This document shows, piece by piece, positions 31,369 to 43,399 of a stretch of DNA of 64,000 nucleotides (positions are counted from its first letter, which is position 1; each line of letters opens with the position of its first letter). The stretch comes from Limnoperna fortunei. Its lineage: Eukaryota > Mollusca > Bivalvia > Mytilida > Modiolidae. Under the pieces are notes generated by a model, which was not told where the DNA came from, did no database searches, and saw nothing but the letters and a program-made list of their open reading frames with translations. The DNA lies in the NCBI GenBank assembly GCA_944474755.1, contig OX104119.1, positions 49,907,657-49,971,656 on the forward strand. The letters are read 5' to 3'. A program made the position numbers and the translations under genes.

Positions 31369-32253
31369 GTAAGGACAGTTTACTTAATTAAAAATAAATA
31401 AGGATTTTTATGTATGAACAGTTTTCGTATGTTTTTAATACTTTAATGTGCAATAAAAAATAAGTAAATATATATAACAAAATGGAATTCATATTAGGTC
31501 ATTTTACTTTTTTTTCACATTACATTAAACTAGTTAAAGCACAGTGTGACTTTTTAAAATAAATAAAAATTAAAATAACATAGTTTGTGTAGATTGTTCA
31601 TAAATGTAATTAGATTTTTGGTGTTTTACTTAACATTTAAAAAATAAGTGTAAAAAGGGTGTTCCGCAAACATTGTCCACTTTAAACAGAAATTGTAGTT
31701 TTTTGTATCGCTGGGAAACTATTGCCTAGACAATGTAAAATATTATATTTATTAATATAACAACTTCTTCTTTGGCGGGTTATTATTATTTAAGTTATCG
31801 ACAAAGTAACTGTCGCTTATATTTTTAGTACTTTTTAATTCTCTGATGCAAATATTAAAGTACAACAAAAAATGCAGACAAACTCTTTGCTTTATGAAAA
31901 AGTATCACAAGGTGATATCTGTCTGATATATTTGTCAAAAACAAATAAAACTTACCATTTTGAAGCTGATTCTAATTGTCACTTTAAGTCTCCTCGACAA
32001 ATATGCTTTAGATAGAACTATTTAATATTAAGTGTTGCTTCGTCTTTTTTGAACTGTATTTCATCAAATTAAATACTTTTTTAGACTGTTAACAAACCAA
32101 ACATCCTATATAAAAAAGTTGTTTCCTTTTATTACATTGACAACTTATAATGCAGCCCCCTTAATATTTTGGCGGAACAAGTATCTTCATATTTCTATTT
32201 TCCGTCTTTTACTTTCCTTCTCATTAAATGCAAAATTTCAAAAAAAATTTCAG

Positions 32254-32345
32254 GTCTGACATGGATTTTGATGGAAATGCAATATTTGATTTTCACCAAG
32301 GAAACAGTGTTTTATCGAAAATAGGTCAGCCACGGATTTCTCGGG
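32254..32345 (+). CDS. First coding exon of an unidentified host gene (ATG at 32261)
   Basis: AAAATTTCAG precedes GTCTGACATGG, and the exon ends CTCGGG followed by GTAAGT, so both splice sites are strong. From the ATG it reads MDFDGNAIFDFHQGNSVLSK, then IGQPRISR, and exits in phase 1. There is no signal peptide or membrane segment. With the candidate exons at 40748-40791 and 41853-41978 it gives an 84-residue protein in continuous phase. I do not recognise the family. Confidence 0.6.
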
Positions 32346-33150
32346 GTAAGTTTCTACAATTAAAATCAAATTTACAAAAGATATAACAAAATATACAATT
32401 TTTATTATAATTTTTTGTTGAACTTATAGCTTATGATACACGCTTTTTACTTCATACTCATTTTTTTTTGCGCATGTGTTTTTAAGATCCATTGTACAGA
32501 GTATACTATAAAATGTTTAAGATAGCACGATGGATTCTAATTAATGCACCTTTCATGCAATTACACAATTTATACTCATCAATATAATATACACTTTAAA
32601 AAATTTATCTGACTAATATTATATTATAACAACTCGATCAGTCATGCATTGCTATCGTCATTTATATAAGAAAAATGCATCTGACCAGTTGTACCATTTC
32701 TTTTTTAATGTGGATATATACATGTATGTATACTAAAAAACACACCTTGTTTACACGTATGCCTAAGATAAATAAACATCGGCTGTAAACTGATATCAAC
32801 AGAATTAGTTGCGATATAAATACACATTTTCACCATTTACAATTACTTTTGCACACTTAACAGATACTTGCCTTATATAATATTATTTAAAAAAATATTT
32901 TGTGTATACACACTTGTGCAATGTACTTTTGAGTACAATATGTTGCGCAGCAGAAACTACGCGCTTATAGATCTTGCACCACGTAACCAAACTTAGTAAA
33001 AAGTTGTGTCAAGAGTGGACGATATCGATTATAATCATACAATACAAAAAATTGTATACTCAATAACCGATAACGAAATACAAACGCAACACGAATATAA
33101 TTGCATGCAATTGACGAATAAAAATAAGTCCATATTGGTTTTAGTCAATG
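32346..33150. other. Intron sequence, nothing else recognised
   Basis: AT-rich DNA inside the first coding intron of the candidate gene. No repeat family could be matched. Confidence 0.4.
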
Positions 33151-33154
33151 GGAT

Positions 33155-33195
<41 letters not shown>

Positions 33196-33610
33196 GTCTG
33201 CTTAACGTCCAGCGAGCAGTATTTCAGCTATATTCAGGACGGGAACAAGTTAACAAACAATAAATTAATGGAAAATGGGGGTGGGATGGGCCACAGGGAA
33301 TACAATTTTGACTGCCACTGGAAAAGTATGTCGTTTTGGGTAGGGGCGGAAATTTAGCCTTTTGTAGCGGCTGCAATGAGCCTACTCTTTTTCGAAATCT
33401 ACAAAAGGGGTCTTTATCGTGCAAGGAGAGCGGCACTCTCCAAACACGTTACCCACGGTCCGCTGTCAGGCTTCCGTATTATTATGACCTGACAAACCCC
33501 CCCCCCAATCGAGAGGGTCTCCCCTATCCGCCACCAGGGGACGCGCTGGGCTGCTCTGTGGGTCGAGCACTGGGAACCCTCCCAGTATGGTCACAGTCAA
33601 TTGGATCGAA
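33155..33610 (+). repeat. Dispersed repeat, CTACAAAAGGGG family (copy 2)
   Basis: A (TTGA)n run at 33155-33190 leads into TGTCTGCTTAACGTCCAGCG and the ordered blocks shared with 18560-18925. It contains a C run near 33501 and ends CACTGGGAACCCTCCCAGTATGGTCACAG. It is the most complete copy in the window. Open frames on both strands are chance. Confidence 0.8.
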
Positions 33611-33717
33611 AGATTAATTCAACAAAGGGTCATTTATTATCTAATCGTGATGTAAGTTTATCCATATCTATGTTAAGCCAAAAAGAATAAAGACTAAATG
33701 AAGATAATCACTTTCCT

Positions 33718-33800
33718 TGCCGAGTTCGGGTGTTTTTTCTCCGGGTTCTCATGCTTAATCCCACTATGAAACTTGGACGCCATGATATAGATGATAAAAT
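33718..33800 (+). mobile_element. Partial SINE (3' part)
   Basis: GGGTGTTTTTTCTCCGGGTTCTC...CTTGGACGCCATGATATAG matches the 3' body of the SINE family. The head and tail are missing. Confidence 0.65.
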
Positions 33801-34239
33801 TACAAAATTTAAACAAAACCAAAATAGAATGTTCTCCCATATATAATTGTTTTTTTTTAATTTCTATGTTCAGACACACTTTATTTTTATTTTTAGTCAG
33901 TTCAGTACGATTCTCTTTGAAATGAAATATTTTCCTGATTTCTTATTAAATATTTTTCCAACAGGCGATATCACCAGTGCGAAATTTTCTTGCAACCAAG
34001 ATTAGTCGCCTGATTTCGTCCGACATAGGGCATTTAGTTGTCGCCGTAAAACCCTTCAAGTAAAGTCGATTCGTCGCTTGATTTTCAGGAAATATGTTTA
34101 CAAAGTCTCAGTTTACATGTACATAGTATTACAGGATTGAAACTGAACTATTAAATTTCTTTAACGTAGACACCCCGGTTTTGTTATAATTAACGCTCCA
34201 TTGCACACTGGCACATGCAGATTTCTTTTCACGAGTTTT

Positions 34240-34503
34240 CCGGCCAAGGGGTCTCGGTGGCCGAGTGGTTAAGGTAGTTCGTCTACTATTGATCAAGTGG
34301 TATGTCAACACTGAGATTGCGGGTTCGATTCTCACTGCAGGAAGGGTGTACTCGACTCCAATCTTAATTGACAAGGATTGGCAGTTTTGCTACCGCAGGT
34401 CGGGGGTTTTCTCCGGGTACTTCGGCTTCCTCCCCCAATAAAAACTGGACGACATGATATAGCTGAAAACTTGCTGAAAGTGGCGTTAAATACCATCAAA
34501 CAA
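34240..34503 (+). mobile_element. tRNA-derived SINE with 9-bp target duplication
   Basis: GGTCTCGGTGGCCGAGTGG (box A) and GCGGGTTCGATTC (box B) are both intact. The body matches the 22.2 kb copy. ACGAGTTTT flanks it at 34231-34239 and 34504-34512. This is the best-preserved promoter among the copies. Confidence 0.88.
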
Positions 34504-34624
34504 ACGAGTTTTGCAAATATGACATATATTGTTTTTTATTAATGCCTGATTTAATAGTATTTTTCTTTTTTCTTTTAATATGTTGAGATTAAATATGGTG
34601 TTTTTCTATTTTATTGTATTGAGA

Positions 34625-35768
34625 AATTCTCTTGAAAACGTATGTATTGCATTCATTCGGCCTATCTTGGAATATGGGGGAGTGGTGTGGGATACCTATA
34701 GGCAAGAAGGAATCTGATATGTTAGAAAATGTTCAACTTGATGCAGCGAGAATAATTACTGGGCTAAGAAAGGGTATATCCCCTGAAACGCTGTACAATG
34801 AATTGGGTTGGGATACACTTAATGAACGTCGTAGGATAGGCAAATTACGTACATGTATATTACACAAATCTCTAAATGGCAAAACACCAGAATATCTCTT
34901 TAATGAAATTTTACCATTTATAAACATTTCCCCAAATTGCAGTTTGAGAAGAATTACAGTTTGAAAAGGAGTGTTCCTTTCAAACCCCCAACTTGTCGCA
35001 CATTATCTTACAAAAATAGTTTTTTATCACAGTGTACTAAACGAATGGGACAAACTTGATGGTAACACTCAGAACTTGCAGAGTAGAGCAATGTTTAAAA
35101 AGAAAATAAGGGAAAAAATCCCTTCCCCTCTCCCCACCCCACCCCACCACTTTTGTTATGGATTAAGGCGATATAATATCATACTCTGCCAGTTGCGCAA
35201 TCTGGCCAGTGATCTTAACAATCACAAATTTTTATCCCATTTGTCAGACAGCTCTCAGTGTATCTGTGGGGATGACATTGAAGACAATTTTCATTATTTT
35301 TACGTTTGCCCATCATTTCTAAGACAAAGATATCACCTGCTTTTAATTTAAGAAGATTCACTGACATTATTCTACTTGTGAGCTCGCCTAATATATCCAA
35401 AGATGATAACATCGAAATAACATATACAAGAGACTAAAGGATTCGAAAAATAACCTTATAAACAACCTTTAATACTGTTAATACTTTGGAATGGACTCTT
35501 GTTTAACGGTTTATTATTTTCTTTATTCCTTATATGTAATTAAGAATTTTAAATTAAAATTTGTAAAACTCACCAATAAAGGGTTGTACATATACTGAAT
35601 TTATAGTACTTTATACTGTTTATATTACATTATACTTTCTATATATTGTTTTAACGTTGATGTCCACTTTATGGGAGAACACCTATCTAGGCTGTGTCTG
35701 CTGTGTAATTCCTTTGATTATATATCTATTGATGCATTTTCAATAAAATTATTTGAATTGAATTGAAA
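34625..35768 (+). pseudogene. LINE 3' fragment (non-LTR retrotransposon ORF2 end)
   Basis: Open segments at 34632-34964 and 34971-35351, in different frames, read 'DMLENVQLDAARIITGLRKG' and 'TLYNELGWDTLNERRRIGKL', then 'FCYGLRRYNIILCQLRNLASDL' and C-I-C-G-D-D-I-E-D-N-F-H-Y-F-Y-V-C. This order (VQLDAARI.TG, W..L..RR, C.CG...ED..HYF..CP) is the C-terminal end of Jockey/CR1-type LINE reverse-transcriptase ORFs. A frame break lies at about 34965. A 3' UTR and a short TTGAA repeat tail (about 35748-35764) finish it. Confidence 0.8.
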
Positions 35769-35769
35769 A

Positions 35770-37450
35770 AATACGACTTTTGTGTTTTCAAAACACTTTG
35801 ATTAAAACTAGAGACACACAAAACAATAGATCTGCAATTTCTTTTAGGGACAAATAAGTCACTATTATTCTGAAGCCACTACATCAGTTTTATATTGCAG
35901 AAATCTCCACAACTTTACGGTATTGTAAAATGAGGGTTTACTTTTGCCGTTAGATCACTCAGTAATAAATGAACTCTTAGTATGCATTTGTTCATCTAAT
36001 GACGTGTAAATTACTTTAATATTTAATCTTATTATCTATTTGTCTTCATTTTCAGAAGACAATATTTTGAATACGAGTATTTATGTCTATAATGAAATGT
36101 TTTATTTCTTCAATTAGTCTATTCGCCGGTCATTTGTGTTAATAAATTTAACATCACAGACAAATTGTTCCCTGGGAATTAATGACATACTTTATTATGC
36201 ATTTGTTATCTTAAAACTTTTCACAGCTGGAACTTTTAATGATTTAGTGCTCATTTCAAGCGTTTATATGCAAACCACATGACACTTTCATAGTCAGTTC
36301 ACAAGTGGGTGTGACCGTATTCCTAAAATTGAAAATCGTATGGAAACACATTTTTTCTCTGTATTCCCATAAGTCGAACAGTCGAGTTGGTACTTTTTAA
36401 AATAATAATATATAAATTGTGCTTTTTAAATTGGGTTTAACGCTCCTTTCAGCGTGAAACTTAAAAGAGCTCCGGTAGAGCATAGTATACGGTTCATTAT
36501 GTAACGGAGGTGTTAATTTCACATACAGAGTGCCATACATTGTAAATGTATCTGTCTGTGTCCGTTGACCCCACTAATGTATTAGCAGATAATAAAACAA
36601 TAATGAGGACCATAGGTGGTCTTTTGGACATTTTAATCGTATATTCTTAGCATGAGCAAAACGTTCCCGGTCGTTAAAGTTGAACACGGATTTTTTGTGC
36701 GAAAATCGTAATTTTCAAAAAACCGTACATCCTACCTTTTTGTAAATGTTGCCAATCTATTTAGAATCTGAATTTTACCCCAACCAAATATATCCGATCT
36801 GCATAAATGTTAATAAACCCCGAAATCAGCAGAAAAAAACAAAATGTCCGGACCCCTTCGCGAGCCCCTATATTTCACCGGGTGCATTTTACTGTATCGA
36901 TACATCCTTGAAATATACCTCTTTATCGTTTCTTCGTGATTTGTTCACTGTAACAAACATTTTTAAGATACACAATTATTTTGAAATTACTGAATAAGTT
37001 TTGCACATTTACACAGCAAAGTAACTGGTGTCCGGTTTTCTACTGTCGCTTTAGTAGTCTCGATCATCCAGACGTTTAATGGCACTTGTGTGTCTGGATT
37101 CATTTCTATATTGAACTTGTTATCGTTAGCCCCAAAATTGGCGTAAATTTTTGATTGGATGGTATTTTATTGTCTAAAAAATTACTTCTATTCATACCAA
37201 GAAGTGTATAAAAATGCATCAAAGTTTACATGCGAATATTTTTTATAAAGTATAACTTTATCAATTAATTGAACAATTATTATTGTTTTGCACAATCAAC
37301 GTTGCATGGTTCGTGACGTATGCGTCATACGTGAAAATGGTCTTTATTTTATTCATTATCACACTTTTCCACAGTTAGACATGTTACACTACTCGGTTTA
37401 CTATTTGACCCGGATCTGCGCAGTCCTTGATCTACTTTTTTAACTGCAAC
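35770..37450. other. Intron sequence, no gene or repeat recognised
   Basis: AT-rich. A good acceptor at 36057 opens about 20 codons in the phase needed by the candidate gene, but no matching donor is convincing. The remainder shows only chance frames. Confidence 0.4.
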
Positions 37451-37458
37451 TAATATCG

Positions 37459-37712
37459 AGGGTCCTCAGTGACCGAGTGGTAATCTACTATTGATCACGT
37501 GACTGTCAACCCTGAGGATGCGGGTTCGAGTCTCACTGCGGGCGGTTGTGCTCGACTACAATCTTAATTGACGAGAATTGCCAGTTTGTTAACGGAAGGC
37601 CGGGGGTTTTCTCCGGGTTTTCGACTTCCTCTCCCAATAATAACTGGACGCCGTGATTTAGCTGAAAATTTCCATTAGTTGCGTTTAATACCCGACTAAC
37701 AAACAAGCAAAC
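37459..37712 (+). mobile_element. tRNA-derived SINE, diverged
   Basis: The head GGTCCTCAGTGACCGAGTGG has lost several bases after box A; box B is GCGGGTTCGAGTC. The body follows to GACGCCGTGATTTAGCTG and an AAC/AAGC tail. No convincing target duplication, consistent with an older copy. Confidence 0.85.
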
Positions 37713-37964
37713 TTCGATGATGTCAAGACATTTATTTGGGAATTGGTAATCAATTTTGGTCCAGTAGCAGTTTATTATTAGTACTTGTCAGTCAGTTACC
37801 TTACCTTTACCTCAATTTTACGTTCTAGAAGCTACATGTCCTACTATATCTGTCATTACGTGACTTGTCACCTATGCAATAATAGTAATGTGTCAATGTC
37901 GATTTTTTTCTACTTTTTTAGAAATGCACAGGCGTGTCATATATATCTGCAATTTGTATTAAAT

Positions 37965-38765
37965 TAACTAATGAAGAACTACTAGAGAAATCCAAACTGC
38001 CATCATCAAAAATTAGAAGAATACGAGCTATAGCCACTGAAACTTTTAAAATCATAAATAAACAAAGCCCAGTATACTTGCATGATCTCATTGAAATTAA
38101 ACAACATAAATACTCTTTCAGATATCAAATACAGCTACCCTTCCAAGTGTTCGAACAACAAGGTATGGCTTAAATTCATACAGATACTTTGATGCTAAAA
38201 CCTGGAATGATCTGCCTCACCACTATAGGAAAGAAACCTCTTCCTCACAGTTTAAGAACATAATAAATTGCTGGAATGGCAGATCATCCTGCTCATCATA
38301 ACTTCTTGCTTTTTATCAATCAGCTGCTGTTTTGAATCTTTTTAAATTTTAACTTTTAAAATTTTTAAAATTTTGGAAGTATTGAATTTTGGATTTTGAA
38401 TTTTAAATTTTGGATTTTATATTTTAAATTTTAATTTAAAATTTTAAGATTTTAAATTTTGAATTTGCTATCTTGCAAACTAGATTTTTAGAAGCTTGCT
38501 TTTGCTTTATGTGCATTTACCGTCTGCTTTAATATTCCTAATGCATGTAATGTTTTTATATGTGTAGTGCTATATATATGTGACTTTTCCAATTTATTAT
38601 GTGCTTATACTTTGTGTTATGAATGTTTTGTTGTGTCTTAATGTCTTAGTAATGTTATGTCTTGTTTATATATGTAATGTCGGCATAAAAGCTCATTAGA
38701 GCTTGTATTTGTATGTTGCTTTAACCGACTTTAAATAAAGCTTTTTGACTTTTGACTTTTGAACT
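37965..38765 (+). pseudogene. LINE 3' fragment with TTTTGAC tail
   Basis: One frame reads 'KLPSSKIRRIRAIATETFKI' and 'INKQSPVYLHDLIEIKQHKY'. After a break at about 38160 another reads 'YGLNSYRYFDAKTWNDLP' and 'KETSSSQFKNIINCWNG' to a stop. This is the conserved C-terminal end of CR1-like LINE ORF2 proteins. A long AT-rich 3' UTR follows (38305-38720), and the element ends with AATAAAGC and TTTTTGACTTTTGACTTTTGA repeats. Confidence 0.8.
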
Positions 38766-38769
38766 CGAT

Positions 38770-39539
38770 GTCCGAAAAAGATGTGCTGCTATGTCATAAA
38801 AGTATGATCGATTACCAATACTTTGAGTCCTTTTTAAATAGATATAAAATTTGGCAAATCACTTTCAATTTGATTGAGAAAAAAAAATCATATTTTTGCT
38901 GAAAAAAATTATATGAATACTGTTGAAATCCCAATTGATCTTTTGCTTACATAAAAATTTGCTGCCCATGTGATTATGTTGTAATATGGAACTAAAGATT
39001 TTAGGGAAATCACTTCGAAATTTGTTTGGATAACAGTAATTGTGATCATAACTACATACTCACAAAACAAAAGAAAAGCCATAAAGTTGTCAATACCCAA
39101 ATTAAAATGTTTTATTTTACATACTAAGGAAACAGTATAACTAACGTAATGAAATGCCCTATTCCGCCCATTAGAATTTTATGGGACACAGCTTGATCAA
39201 AACAAGGGCAATAGGAACGGTCGGTAATAATTTGCTTCTCCATAGGATAAACACGTATTTATCTATCGTCACTAAGGACGTAATGGTCAATTTATGTTCA
39301 GTAGTGGCCTTTGATTTTGTGAGAAAGCTAAAGAAAAGGAAATGTTAGGTGATACGAGGTTTTGCGTGCAATGCAAATAATTAAAGAAAGGTCAAAAGGT
39401 TTTATGTAGTGGCTTGTTGTAAGACTAAGTATACAGTGTGGACTGTTATGTATAATTATTCACGACTGTCTGTTATCGTTTATTATAGCGCGTAAATACT
39501 TTCTTTAATATTTTAAATCATTTAGTTTCCTTATTACAG
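38770..39539. other. Intron sequence, nothing recognised
   Basis: AT-rich with only chance frames. Confidence 0.4.
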
Positions 39540-40350
39540 TCTGTAAACATAGCAGCTAGAGCTGAATTAGCTCAATATCATGTAGATACATTTATTAAAA
39601 TACAGTCAATCAAATACCTAATAAGACTTCTTCACCATACTAGTAATCCTTTGGTAGATGATGCGTTCTTATTATCACAGTCCCTGCATAATAATGCTAC
39701 ATACTCCTGGTTTTCTTATATACATAATATATGCAGTTCAAATAATATGGAAATAGAAGAAATAAAAATATTAACTATAATAAAAACTTGACTTTTTTTA
39801 CAAAGACATTAAACAAAAATTTTAAAGATAACTATGTAAAATGCTTTTTTCAAATAATAAAAAAACTTACATCAGAAAATAAAATATATTTCTATAGTAA
39901 AATTAAAATTGAATATATGAATATTTATTAAAAACAAACTTTGATAACAGAAGAAATATATGTAAAATGAGAACAAGTGATTATTTCCTTGAAATTGAAA
40001 GAGTAAGTTACAAAAGAGTGAAAAGGCCAGATAGACAATATGTACTAACAATGTAGTAGAAGATGAAATTCACTACTTTTTCCATTGTCCGAAATACTCG
40101 AAAATAAGAAAAAAATTAGAAAATAACATTAAAACTACTTATGAAAATGATATAAATAAATATATAAATATACATTCTTCTTGGAGTCATTTGCAGTTTG
40201 TCGTTCCATTTGTTAAAAAGTATTCAATACCGAGGAAAGTGGACTTGAAGATTTTGCATGATTCTACTATATGATCTGTTATTTTTTGTTTATGTATGCC
40301 TTCAACCCCTCACGGAGTATAACTGTGCTATAATTAAATAAATATAAAGG
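39540..40350 (+). pseudogene. LINE 3' fragment, heavily decayed
   Basis: Segments read 'VNIAARAELAQYHVDTFIKI' and 'KMRTSDYFLEIERVSYKRV', then V-E-D-E-I-H-Y-F-F-H-C-P-K-Y in another frame, with stops between. The ED.IHYFFHCP..S.IR phrase is the usual end of LINE ORF2 proteins. It is more AT-rich than the other two LINE tails. Confidence 0.65.
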
Positions 40351-40359
40351 ACAATTCAA

Positions 40360-40747
40360 ATAACGACAGCTTTTTAACTGAATATTGAGGAACAAGAAAA
40401 TTAGTCAGCTTCAGTTTTAATTTCTAATGTTTTTGAAAATTATTATTAAAACAAAATTAATAATAAAATAAAAATGTACTCACAATTTTCATCGGATTGT
40501 TACAAATTGTTACAAATTTATAGCTAATGATATGCATTTTACAGAAATAAAAAAATCGATTCATATAAATTGTTAAAAATTCAAAAATATATCGGAAAGA
40601 TCATTGAAATAACATTAAAAGGTTCAAAAAAACATCAGAAAATTAAGGTTTTTTATAAAGTTTTAGTAGACATGTATCGTTCTATAAATTTGTATTTCAA
40701 GAAATTTCATTTAGGGTGTTATTGTAACGATGTTTTATTTTTTCCAG
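40360..40747. other. Intron sequence, nothing recognised
   Basis: Very AT-rich. An open frame at 40570-40800 overlaps the next exon in another phase and is probably chance. Confidence 0.35.
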
Positions 40748-40791
40748 AAGAAAACAAATACGAGAAAATTAAGACTAAAAGGAGGTTGTTA
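40748..40791 (+). CDS. Candidate middle exon of the unidentified host gene
   Basis: A strong acceptor (TTTTATTTTTTCCAG) is followed by 44 bases and the donor-like GTGACT. Entering in phase 1 it reads EENKYEKIKTKRRLL (the first Glu is completed across the junction) and exits in phase 0, as the terminal exon requires. The donor has only a moderate match. The exon is very basic and lysine-rich. Confidence 0.4.
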
Positions 40792-40799
40792 GTGACTTG

Positions 40800-41410
40800 A
40801 ATCGGAATAAAATCCTTTCAAATGTCTGGGTTATTTTGGACGGCAAACAGCTTCGGACGATTATAAAAGGTATTGCGATTTTGTTTATCAAAACAAAACA
40901 ATAAAAAAGTAAATAATTTTCACGTGCACATTTTTTTTTGTATAAAATAACGAAATTTTATTTTAATACTACGTGAAGTAAATAGCAGTCTGCTACTTGA
41001 TTCGGACTCTTATGTATTTGGTTTTTGACTAACATACTCAGAGTGTTTACAATATATAACAGTGCAGATGTAGATCTTTATCAACATGATCAGTTATCAG
41101 ATTAAGGTGAATATACTGCATATACTAAGTACAAATAAAATATTTTATTCTTTCGGCCTATGATATCCACATAAAGGTTTATCTCTTGTGCAGATAAACA
41201 TTTTCTTTTACCCTTTTAACTTTACATTTTTTTTTATTGATTTGATTTGTTTTTTTTCACAAAATAAGATTAATATATATAGTTAGTGATTGTAAATAAT
41301 ATTTTATGAGACTTTTTTATACACTTGACCATTTGGTAATTAAATCTTCTATCCTATGAACAACCCAAGATTGCTTTAATTAATACAAACAAATTGCTGA
41401 TAGAGCTATA
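40800..41410. other. Intron sequence, nothing recognised
   Basis: AT-rich with short T runs. No repeat or exon candidates. Confidence 0.4.
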
Positions 41411-41632
41411 CTAGACCGAAGGTCCATGTGAGCTTTTGCCATCACTTGGCGTCCGTCTTCTGTTGTCCGTCGCAAACTTTTTCAAAAATCTTCCCCGAAA
41501 CCACTGGGCCAATTTTTTTAAAATTTGCCACAATCATCCTTAGTGTTCCTAGTTTCAAATTTATACCCAGGGTTTTGATCAACATTCAAAGGTAGCCGCT
41601 GTTACTAAAAACAGAACATGGGTGTCAACTCA
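41411..41632 (-). repeat. Inverted fragment of the GGGCAATAACTCCT repeat family
   Basis: In reverse complement it repeats the end segment of 10583-10798: 'ACACCCATGTTCTGTTTTTAG', 'TAACAGCGGC', 'ACCCTGGGTATAAATTTGAAA', 'GGCCCAGTGGTTTC' and 'GCAAAAGCTCACATGGACC'. This copy extends slightly beyond the 10.8 kb one, so it shows the true end of the family. Confidence 0.85.
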
Positions 41633-41852
41633 CGTTTTTCATTAATATCTCAAAAAATAGATTTTGTCACTGTTCTTTGGTTTACTATTTTTGTTGGCTG
41701 TTCAGTTTTCTTACATTTTACTATTACAAACTATGTATTGCAGGGTAATTGACAGGAATTAAAACATCGTATGCTGTGTTCCATCAAATCCAATATAAAC
41801 AAGCTAAACAACATGTAAAGCTGTATTTATTTATGGATAATCCCTTTTGCAG

Positions 41853-41978
41853 ACAGACGAAGAACAACAATTTCAAAAGCTATCAGAATACAAGACTTCA
41901 GCAACAGATTTAAAGATATCTGGACTCGGAATGTTCCCAGGCGCATCAAGCACTAAAACTTATAATGAGATATATTGA
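41853..41978 (+). CDS. Candidate terminal exon of the unidentified host gene
   Basis: ATCCCTTTTGCAG precedes an open segment of 41 codons in phase 0, beginning TDEEQQFQKLSEYKTSATDL, then 'KISGLGMFPGASSTKTYNEIY' and TGA at 41976. The composition is protein-like, unlike the surrounding AT-rich DNA. A polyA signal lies 69 bases on. It may be the last exon of the gene starting at 31.3 kb, since the phases of all three exons agree. The C-terminus has several Ser, Thr and Tyr residues but no known motif. Confidence 0.6.
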   Translation, partial: TDEEQQFQKLSEYKTSATDLKISGLGMFPGASSTKTYNEIY

Positions 41979-42046
41979 GACAGACATTATGAAATATTCC
42001 TCAATATTATATATGTTGTGATCAGATGTGTCGTAGTTGAGCGTAA

Positions 42047-42052
42047 AATAAA
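42047..42052 (+). terminator. Polyadenylation signal of the candidate host gene
   Basis: AATAAA lies 69 bases after the stop codon at 41976-41978. The next feature is the end of a Tc1-like element at 42231, so the transcript probably ends near 42070. Confidence 0.5.
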
Positions 42053-42447
42053 AATACAAATGTGAAAAGTGCACTTTTTAATTGTTACTTGATACAATTT
42101 GTAATATTTGAAGCAGATATAAATATTCACTCTTAAATCTCGCTTATTGTGCAGTAATCAAATGCTTAACATCACGGGGCACAGGAATAGTATTCAATTA
42201 TGCATTCCGTTCGAATTGCTTTTAAGTATACACCTGGAAAAAAGTTAAGCAGACCCTAAATATTTAAGTTTTTTTAGTTTATTGTAAATAAAATATAATT
42301 TTGGTTATTTTGGTCAGTATTAATTAAAAGGACGTGAGCGTGAAGGTTGCTCCCTTCATCACGTCCAAAGTGCACCAGCTATTTTTTCGTGCAACATATC
42401 GGTATTTAAATCCCGAATTTCTAATTGCCTAGTTATTTAAAGTAAGC

Positions 42448-43385
42448 ATGGCAAGGAGGCGGATATCAGAAGCACAGAGATGGCAAATCATCGACATACA
42501 TTCCACTGTAATGTATTACAAGGCAATAGGACGTCAGCTTGGCTATCTGTATACAGTCATTAGTCGTTTGGTCAGAAAACGCAATATTTAAAAGACCGTT
42601 CCCGATTTGGTCGACCATCTGTGACAACCCAACGTGGATAGGAGTCTTGGTGGGTTGGTTAGGCGAAATCCGTTTGCAGCAAGCACCTGTCTCAAGCAAA
42701 AATGGTTACCTGGTCGTAATCAGTCAGCCAGAAAAGTACGAAATCTTATTAAAGCTGCAGGATTGAGGTCATGGAGAGTCATTAAACGCCCAATGCCTGA
42801 TAATCGCCATCGCAGGGACATGTTGGCCTGGTATAGAGCAAGACAAAATGGAACCTTAGAACCTGGCGGCGAATACACTGGTCAGATAAGAGCCGATTCT
42901 TACTCCATGTAACTGATGGGCGAATCCGTGTTTGGAGGCATCAAAACACAGCTTACACAACAAGAAACGTTGTTCCAACAGTGCCTTTCGGTGGGGCTCA
43001 ATTATGGTGTGGGGCTGTATCTCAAATGATTGGATCTGGTAACAATCAATGGCAACCTTAATGGCGAAAAGTACACCCGAAAAGTGCTTTCACCTGTAGT
43101 TGTGCCTCATTTTGAAAACCACCTGTTAGAGTCAAGACCTGTTTTCATGGATGACAACGCTAGACCTCATCGATTCAGGGCAGTAAGTTCCTTTCCGGAG
43201 ACCGAAGCTGCGACCACTCTTTTGCGGTCTGCAAGAAGTCGAAAATCCACCCAATAAAGCATCTGTGGGATCAATTGGGTAGGCAATTACATGCTCCTGA
43301 ACCTCATCCACAGAACTTTTAGAACATTTAGCAACATTTAGAAGCTCAATTACACCGGGAATGGCGACATATAACGCTTCAACTA
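42448..43385 (+). pseudogene. Tc1-like transposase, 5' and central part
   Basis: The ATG at 42448 begins MARRRISEAQRWQIIDIH with a helix-turn-helix (AIGRQLGYLYTVISRLVRK). Further frames give 'KVRNLIKAAGLRSWRVIKRP' and then DKSRF, where Tc1 types have DESRF at the first catalytic Asp. 'FMDDNARPH' holds the second Asp. 'HLWDQLGRQ' has Gln where the catalytic Glu of the DD34E triad is expected. Several frame breaks and stops occur. The C-terminal coding end lies beyond the insertion at 47365-47444. Confidence 0.85.
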
Positions 43386-43399
43386 CACTGTAAAAAATG

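Noticed and set aside
33961..34002. Alternative last exon after TTTTTCCAACAG
   Set aside because: It would be phase-compatible but ends after 14 codons. The later exon at 41853 has better composition and a polyA signal.
36057..36120. Exon of the 31-42 kb gene after a strong TTTTCAG acceptor
   Set aside because: About 20 open codons, but the available donors are poor and give the wrong phase for the terminal exon.
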